Positions 5,331-9,541 of a stretch of DNA of 9,541 bases are shown here, in pieces. Source of the DNA: Sphingomonadaceae bacterium (GTDB lineage: Bacteria > Pseudomonadota > Alphaproteobacteria > Sphingomonadales > Sphingomonadaceae); NCBI GenBank assembly GCA_019245455.1, contig JAFARM010000180.1:1-9541 (forward strand), given 5' to 3'. The position numbers and the translations under genes were made by a program. Positions within the stretch are counted from its first letter, which is position 1, and each line of letters opens with the position of its first letter. A model generated the notes under the pieces. That model ran no database searches, had not been told where the DNA came from, and saw nothing but the letters and a program-made list of their open reading frames with translations.

Positions 5331-7606
5331 CCCCCGTCTCCCGGCGCATCGACGGCGACGCACTGTGCGCCACTCGCCAAGCACGCGCCCGGCTGGCCGT
5401 AGATCCAGCTCGACCCCTGGTAGCCGACGTAGACGCGCCCGAAAACGTCCTTGTCGCCCTCGATCACCTGCACCTGGTCGAGCGTGCCCAGCGGGAAGGC
5501 GGCGAGCCGGTGCCACGTCGCCGCGTCATCGGTCGAGCGCCAGATACCGTAGACGCCGCCGACCCGCCCCGAGACGAAGATCGTCGGATAGGCCGCACCC
5601 GCCGCGGCCTTCCCGAAGCCGACGTCGTCGACATGGTCGACGCCAACGACGACGCTCCACGTCGTGCCGCCGTCACGGCTGCGGCGCAGGCCGGCGTCGG
5701 CGGCGTCGGCGGCGGCGGTGAAGAACAGGTGCCCGGCGTGGCCGGGGACGGCGCGGAGCTTGGCCGGTCCCCCCGACATCGGCGCGATCTCGCCGGCGAA
5801 GGCGCGCGTCCACGTCGTCCCACCGTCGTCGCTCCGCCATAGCCCGGCAACCGCGGCATTCGCGCCGCCGCCGCTGTGGACGAGGTAGAAGGTGCGCGGC
5901 AGGACGCGGTCGGCGGCGAGCGTCTTGCGGTCGAGCGAGTAGTGGGCGAACGATCCCGTGTTCGGGCCGACCGCGCCGGGCAGGACGACCGGCTGCCACG
6001 TCGCGCCCCGGTCGCGGGTGACGAACGGCTGGTGGTCGGCAGCCGGGGCCCAGGCGATGTCGGCGGTGTCGCCGGCGGCCACCGCGATCGTGCCGAACGA
6101 CATCCGCCACGGGTCGTCGGCGGCAGTGCCCGGCGGCTGCGGCAGAGTCGGGAAGCGGCTCCACGTCACGCCACCGTCGCGGCTGTAGCCGGCGAGCACG
6201 GCCTCCCCGTCCTCGCTGCAGCAGCCGACGCGCGTGTCCGACGCATTGGTGACGAGAAAGCGCGGATCGCCGGCGCTCCAGTCGACCTGCTGCGCGGCGA
6301 TCAGCACGCGCTCCTTGGGGCCATAGGTCGTCGAATAATGGTCGAGGTCGGTCCGGCGGTGGATGCCGAAGTCCCACGCGGCGAACAGCGGCGCGCCGCC
6401 GGGAGGCGCGACGACGTCGTTGGTGACGAGCTGCTCGATCCCACGCGAGCGGCTGACGAAGTCGAAGCGCGTCGCGCCCGCCGGGATGCGCGCGTCGAAC
6501 AGGCCGGTGCCGGCGGCGACGAACAGCCGGTCGGGGTCGCGCGGGTCGGGGCGGAGGTCGGCGGTGGCGAAATAGTCCTGGTCGGCGACGTGGAGCCACG
6601 GGGGGTCACCGGGACCGACGCGGGCGTGGCGGGGCAGAGCCTGCCAGTGCTCGCCGCCGTCGCCCGAGCGCAGCGTCACGCCGCCATTGTCCATGACCAC
6701 GACGCCGGCGCGCAGGACGGCGAGCGCCGCATACTCGCGCCGCGGCAGGGTGGGTGAGCCGGCCAGGTCGGTCCACGCGCCTGCCCGGTAGCGCCACACC
6801 GCGCGGCCGGGCACGTCGACAGCGAAGAAGCTGCCGTCAGGGGCGAAGACGCCGTGCTTGAGCAGGCGCGGCACCGGCGCGGTCGCCGACGGCAGGGCCG
6901 CGAAGCTCGCGCCGCCGTCGGCCGAAACGAAGACGCCGTGCCCCGGCGACATTGCCCAGACGCGCCCCGTGACCGCGCCGCCGGCGGCACGCTCGAACCA
7001 GATCAGCGGCCCCGGTGCCTGCTGTCCCGGCTGGTCGAGGTGCTGGTCGGCGGGCGGCGGCACGCCAACGGGCTTCGTCCAGTGGCCGCCGCCGTCGGTC
7101 GAGCGCCACAACCCGTCCTCGGGCAGGCCGACGAACAGCACGTCGGGGTTGCGCGGATCGACCGCCATGAACGGGCCATAGTGGCGGTACTCGCTGTTCG
7201 GGTCGAAGCGCGCCGGGAACGGCCCATCCGCCGGCCCGTGCCGCCAGTGGTCGCCGCCGTCGTCGGAGCGATAGACGAAGCCCTTGATCGCCATGTACAA
7301 CCGCCGTGGGTCGGACGGGGCGACGGCGATCTCGTAGACGCCCTCGTTCATCGCCGACTGGCGGCGGTCGGCCGCCGGCAGGGCGGGGGCGCGGACCAGC
7401 TGCCGCCAGCGCTTCGCCGCCGCGTCCCAGCGATAGGCACCGTAGGTGTCGGTGCGGATGACCTCGGTCGCGCCGGTCGGATCGCCGGCGAGGCCGGTGA
7501 TGAAGCCGCCCGCGCCGATCGCCACCGGCTTCCAAACATAGGTCTCGGGGGCCGCCGCCACCGCCAGCGTCAGCGCCGCACCTGCCAGTGCCAATCGGCC
7601 GATCAT
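5327..7606 (-). CDS. GH74-family beta-propeller glycosidase (xyloglucanase-like), secreted
   Basis: A 759-residue protein with a Sec-type signal peptide (MIGRLALAGAALTLAVAAA, cleavage near 19). GH74 enzymes are tandem seven-bladed propellers that cut the beta-1,4-glucan backbone, mainly of xyloglucan. Matches to the family: GAGGFITGL (31-39) and RTDTYGAYRW (51-60), which contains the first catalytic Asp candidate D53; GIEQLV (389-394) leading to SPP-like 'APPGGAPLFAAWDFG' with D412 as the second candidate; FGKAAAGAAYP (664-674); and a closing VFGRVYVGYQG (721-731) before IYG. At least nine Asp-box-like motifs (SxDxGxTW) occur near residues 114, 169, 228, 314, 475, 529, 592, 643 and 691. Length fits a catalytic module without binding domains. 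Both catalytic loops deviate from the usual TDIGGAYRW and GDxxGFRH patterns, so the substrate may not be plain xyloglucan. The GH97 gene ends 33 bp upstream; the esterase gene overlaps the stop. A sialidase-like BNR protein is a weaker alternative. Confidence 0.85.
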   Translation of the reverse strand: MIGRLALAGAALTLAVAAAPETYVWKPVAIGAGGFITGLAGDPTGATEVIRTDTYGAYRWDAAAKRWRQLVRAPALPAADRRQSAMNEGVYEIAVAPSDPRRLYMAIKGFVYRSDDGGDHWRHGPADGPFPARFDPNSEYRHYGPFMAVDPRNPDVLFVGLPEDGLWRSTDGGGHWTKPVGVPPPADQHLDQPGQQAPGPLIWFERAAGGAVTGRVWAMSPGHGVFVSADGGASFAALPSATAPVPRLLKHGVFAPDGSFFAVDVPGRAVWRYRAGAWTDLAGSPTLPRREYAALAVLRAGVVVMDNGGVTLRSGDGGEHWQALPRHARVGPGDPPWLHVADQDYFATADLRPDPRDPDRLFVAAGTGLFDARIPAGATRFDFVSRSRGIEQLVTNDVVAPPGGAPLFAAWDFGIHRRTDLDHYSTTYGPKERVLIAAQQVDWSAGDPRFLVTNASDTRVGCCSEDGEAVLAGYSRDGGVTWSRFPTLPQPPGTAADDPWRMSFGTIAVAAGDTADIAWAPAADHQPFVTRDRGATWQPVVLPGAVGPNTGSFAHYSLDRKTLAADRVLPRTFYLVHSGGGANAAVAGLWRSDDGGTTWTRAFAGEIAPMSGGPAKLRAVPGHAGHLFFTAAADAADAGLRRSRDGGTTWSVVVGVDHVDDVGFGKAAAGAAYPTIFVSGRVGGVYGIWRSTDDAATWHRLAAFPLGTLDQVQVIEGDKDVFGRVYVGYQGSSWIYGQPGACLASGAQCVAVDAPGDGG
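5338..5342 (-). promoter_or_regulatory. Shine-Dalgarno GGGAG for the CE2 esterase
   Basis: On the minus strand GGGAG lies seven bases before the ATG at 5330, inside the end of the GH74 gene. It fixes the esterase start at the residue preceding the twin-arginine signal rather than at the earlier in-frame ATG. Confidence 0.6.
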
Positions 7607-7633
7607 CCGCCCCCACCCGTGTTTTTTCGGATG
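7604..7633 (-). promoter_or_regulatory. Small inverted repeat around the GH74 ribosome-binding region
   Basis: The GH97-GH74 spacer holds a 6-bp inverted repeat: CATCCG at 7604-7609 and CGGATG at 7628-7633 with an 18-base loop. One arm contains the GH74 start codon and the loop contains the G-rich presumed Shine-Dalgarno (GGGTGGGGG on the minus strand). A run of six T (7622-7627, A on the coding strand) makes this spacer unusually AT-rich for the window. It could mask the start codon in mRNA, but a 6-bp stem with this loop is weak and could be chance. Confidence 0.2.
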
Positions 7634-7637
7634 GTAG

Positions 7638-7645
7638 CGTTAACG
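7638..7645. promoter_or_regulatory. Perfect 8-bp palindrome CGTTAACG at the GH97 stop codon
   Basis: CGTTAACG overlaps the TAA stop of the GH97 gene, just upstream of GH74. It resembles parts of LacI-family operators, but it is centred on TA rather than the CG typical of the family, does not extend further, and no second copy is visible in the spacers of this window. It is listed only as a candidate operator half for the linked LacI regulator. Confidence 0.15.
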
Positions 7646-9541
7646 GCGTGCCGCGTCCACTGCCGTTGCAGGGTCGATGACCGCCACGGCACCCCCCGAC
7701 GGGGCCAGGATCAAGTCGAGCGTTCCGGTCGCGGATACCGGCACCCGGCCAGAGACGAGATCGGTGGGACCGGCACCGTCCTGCCACGTCGCCGCGACGA
7801 AGCGGCCGGGGCCGAGGAAGCCGAGCGGCAGCGCCACGCGCCGGCCGGCGTCGGTCATCGCCCCGACGTACCAGCGCGTGCCTTTGCGCCGGGCGACGGC
7901 GACCCACTCGGCGAAGCTGCCGGCGACGAAGCGCGTCTCGTCCCACGTCGTCGGCACCGCCCGCACGACGTCGAACCCGGCCGCGCCGTGGTACGCGTCC
8001 GGGCTGTCGGCGAGCGTCGTCAGCGGGCTGTCGAAGACGACGTACATCGCCAGCGCCGCGCCGCGCGTCGTCTGCGTCTCCGGCCCCCTGCTGCGCGGCG
8101 TGAAGGTCGCCGGCGTCGCGTTGCGAAACCCCCCCGGCGTATAGTCCATCGGCCCCGTGAGCATCCGCGTGTACGCGAGCATGACATTGTGCGCGGCGGT
8201 GACGCGAAACGTCCACTTGTTGTACTCGGCCCCCATCACGCCTTCCTGCGTCAGCAGGTTCGGCCAGGTTCGCGCCAGCCCCCACGGATGGGTGACGCCA
8301 TGGAGATCGACGACGAGGTGGTGCGCCGCCGCCCTTGCCAGCAGGCGCGTTATGAAGCCGACCATCGCCTGGTCGTCGCGTTCGAGGAAGTCGACCTTGA
8401 TCCCCTTGATCCCCCAGCGCTCGTAGGTGGCGAGGACGCGCTCCATGTCGTGCTCGAGCAGCTTCCAGTGGACCCACAGGATCAGCCCGACGCCGCGGAC
8501 GCGGGCGTGCGCGATCAGCCCCGGCAGGTCGAGCCCGGGCACGGCGACGGTCGGGTCGGCGGCGGGGTCGAGCTCCGGCCCGCGCCCGCGGCTGACGTAC
8601 CAGCCATCGTCGACGATCAGATAGGGCAGCCCGGCGTCTCCGGCGAAGTCGGCGAAGGCGCGGAGCGTCGCATCGTTGCTGCCCGGCTCGGCGACGCCGG
8701 CGACCTGCGGCCCCGACCACCAGTCCCACGCCGCCTTGCCCGCTCGCACCCAGCTGAAATCGCCATGCGGCGGCGGGCTGAGGCTGGTCAGCAGGGTGTT
8801 TTCAATCAGCTTGCCCGGCTCGGCGGCGACCATCACCACCCGCCAAGGCGAGAAGAGATCGTGGTCGACCGTCGCCGTCACAGCGATCCCCGGCGCGTCG
8901 CGGTGCGGACTGAGGCGGACGGCGAGGCCCAGCGTCCCGTCGTCGGGGCGCGTCAGATAGGCGACCGGCCAATCGGCGACGGCGGCTTCGGCGAACGCCA
9001 GTGCCGGGCCACCCGACGGACGGCAGACGACGGGCAGGTCATAGCTGTTGTGCGGCCGGATCGCGGAAGCGGCGACCGTGTCGAACTCGCCTTCGTGCCC
9101 GGTATCGAAGCGGCCGATATTGAGCCCGGTACACGGCATATCCGCCGGAAAGGCGAAGCGCGTCCGCTCGCCGACCAGCCGCAGCGCCGGCAGCGCCGGC
9201 TGCACGGGGATGCGGTAGCGCAGCGCAATGCCGGTCGCATAGGCACGGACGACGAGGTCGAGGCGCAGCCCCTGGGTCCCCGGCTCGGCCATGTGCACGG
9301 TCAGCTCGTTATATCCGTCGGCGACCTGCGCCGTCTTGCCCGCGAGCGCGTAGCGATCGACGCCGGCGCTCCGCTCGCTTGCGACGATCGCCAGCCGCGG
9401 CCCCAGATCGCGATAGTGCTCGAACGCCAGCCCGATCCGCGACGGTGCGACGACCGCTGTCGTGCCGACGCGCAGGCTGAACGCCGGGCCGTCGGCCGCG
9501 GCAGCGATCGTCACGACGTTCGCTCCGTCAGGCGAAACGAC
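7640..9541 (-). CDS. GH97 glycosidase, retaining type (alpha-galactosidase / beta-L-arabinopyranosidase-like), 5' end outside window
   Basis: The frame is open from the TAA at 7642-7640 to the right edge, 633 visible codons. A GTG at 9514 is not the likely start: the codons before it read VVSPDGANV, which fits the opening of the GH97 N-terminal domain (SPDG..., then VVAPSRIGL), so signal peptide and start lie outside. Numbering from that GTG: beta-sandwich N-domain to about 255, (beta/alpha)8 catalytic barrel about 256-520 (WWSGPQVAG, YLIVDDGWY, LILWVHW), C-terminal beta-domain to 624. D375 in GIKVDFLERDD is the nucleophile position of the retaining GH97 alpha-galactosidase of Bacteroides thetaiotaomicron; E430 is the acid/base, with the same 55-residue spacing, and E424 a probable calcium ligand. 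The inverting enzyme SusB has Glu where this protein has G406 (DLHG), so a retaining mechanism is expected. Known retaining members cut alpha-galactosides or beta-L-arabinopyranosides. It is probably periplasmic and is first of the visible operon genes. Confidence 0.92.
   Translation of the reverse strand, partial: VVSPDGANVVTIAAAADGPAFSLRVGTTAVVAPSRIGLAFEHYRDLGPRLAIVASERSAGVDRYALAGKTAQVADGYNELTVHMAEPGTQGLRLDLVVRAYATGIALRYRIPVQPALPALRLVGERTRFAFPADMPCTGLNIGRFDTGHEGEFDTVAASAIRPHNSYDLPVVCRPSGGPALAFAEAAVADWPVAYLTRPDDGTLGLAVRLSPHRDAPGIAVTATVDHDLFSPWRVVMVAAEPGKLIENTLLTSLSPPPHGDFSWVRAGKAAWDWWSGPQVAGVAEPGSNDATLRAFADFAGDAGLPYLIVDDGWYVSRGRGPELDPAADPTVAVPGLDLPGLIAHARVRGVGLILWVHWKLLEHDMERVLATYERWGIKGIKVDFLERDDQAMVGFITRLLARAAAHHLVVDLHGVTHPWGLARTWPNLLTQEGVMGAEYNKWTFRVTAAHNVMLAYTRMLTGPMDYTPGGFRNATPATFTPRSRGPETQTTRGAALAMYVVFDSPLTTLADSPDAYHGAAGFDVVRAVPTTWDETRFVAGSFAEWVAVARRKGTRWYVGAMTDAGRRVALPLGFLGPGRFVAATWQDGAGPTDLVSGRVPVSATGTLDLILAPSGGAVAVIDPATAVDAARR

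Noticed and set aside
5331..5516. N-terminal extension of the esterase by 62 codons to an upstream ATG
   Set aside because: The extension is out-of-frame GH74 sequence rich in Arg/Gly/Pro. ATG 5330 has a Shine-Dalgarno, the ATGA overlap and the signal peptide directly after it.
7621..7627. T-run as part of an intrinsic terminator
   Set aside because: No stable GC hairpin directly precedes it in the plus direction. On the minus strand, where the genes lie, it is an A-run.
6837..8729. 630-codon minus-strand open frame bridging the GH97 and GH74 genes
   Set aside because: Strongly Arg-biased sequence without motifs, lying out of frame with two well-supported glycosidases.
9512..9514. GTG as the true start of the GH97 protein
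   Set aside because: The nine codons before it stay open to the edge and match the expected start of the GH97 N-domain (SPDG). Starting here would leave no signal peptide and a cut first strand.

Overview
The window is very GC-rich, densely packed and without mobile elements or RNA genes. It looks like a glycan-utilisation locus of an alphaproteobacterium, probably a sphingomonad or a relative (Sphingomonadales/Caulobacterales). That placement is inferred from base composition, codon use and the combination of a TonB-dependent receptor, flavin-dependent halogenase-like genes, GH97 and a LacI-type regulator. No phylogenetic marker gene is present.

Layout. Left half, plus strand: the last 76 codons of a TonB-dependent outer-membrane receptor (2-232), then a complete tryptophan-halogenase-family gene (248-1747), then a second, divergent member of the same family (1744-3174) whose GTG start overlaps the preceding stop. 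Right half, minus strand, in transcription order: a GH97 glycosidase whose 5' end lies beyond the right edge (9541-7640), a GH74-type beta-propeller glycosidase (7606-5327), a Tat-exported CE2-type SGNH carbohydrate esterase (5330-4260), and a LacI-family regulator (4260-3184). The minus-strand genes are separated by 33 bp, a 4-bp overlap and a 1-bp overlap, so they read as one operon with its regulator last. The two operons converge with only 9 bp between stop codons, and a 12-bp GC-rich hairpin (3164-3195) covers both stops.

How it may work together (inference): the receptor would import oligosaccharides, and GH74, CE2 and GH97 would cleave, deacetylate and trim a decorated beta-glucan or hemicellulose outside the cytoplasm. 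The LacI protein would sense a released sugar. GH74 points to xyloglucan, but the GH97 carries the retaining-type active site known from alpha-galactosidases and beta-L-arabinopyranosidases, which does not fit the usual xyloglucan linkages, so the substrate is open.

Most notable: the second halogenase-like gene is intact and translationally coupled to a canonical halogenase, yet it has lost the catalytic lysine, the WxWxIP motif, the active-site glutamate and several FAD-binding residues. It looks like a maintained pseudoenzyme partner. There is no gene-free stretch over 300 bases.
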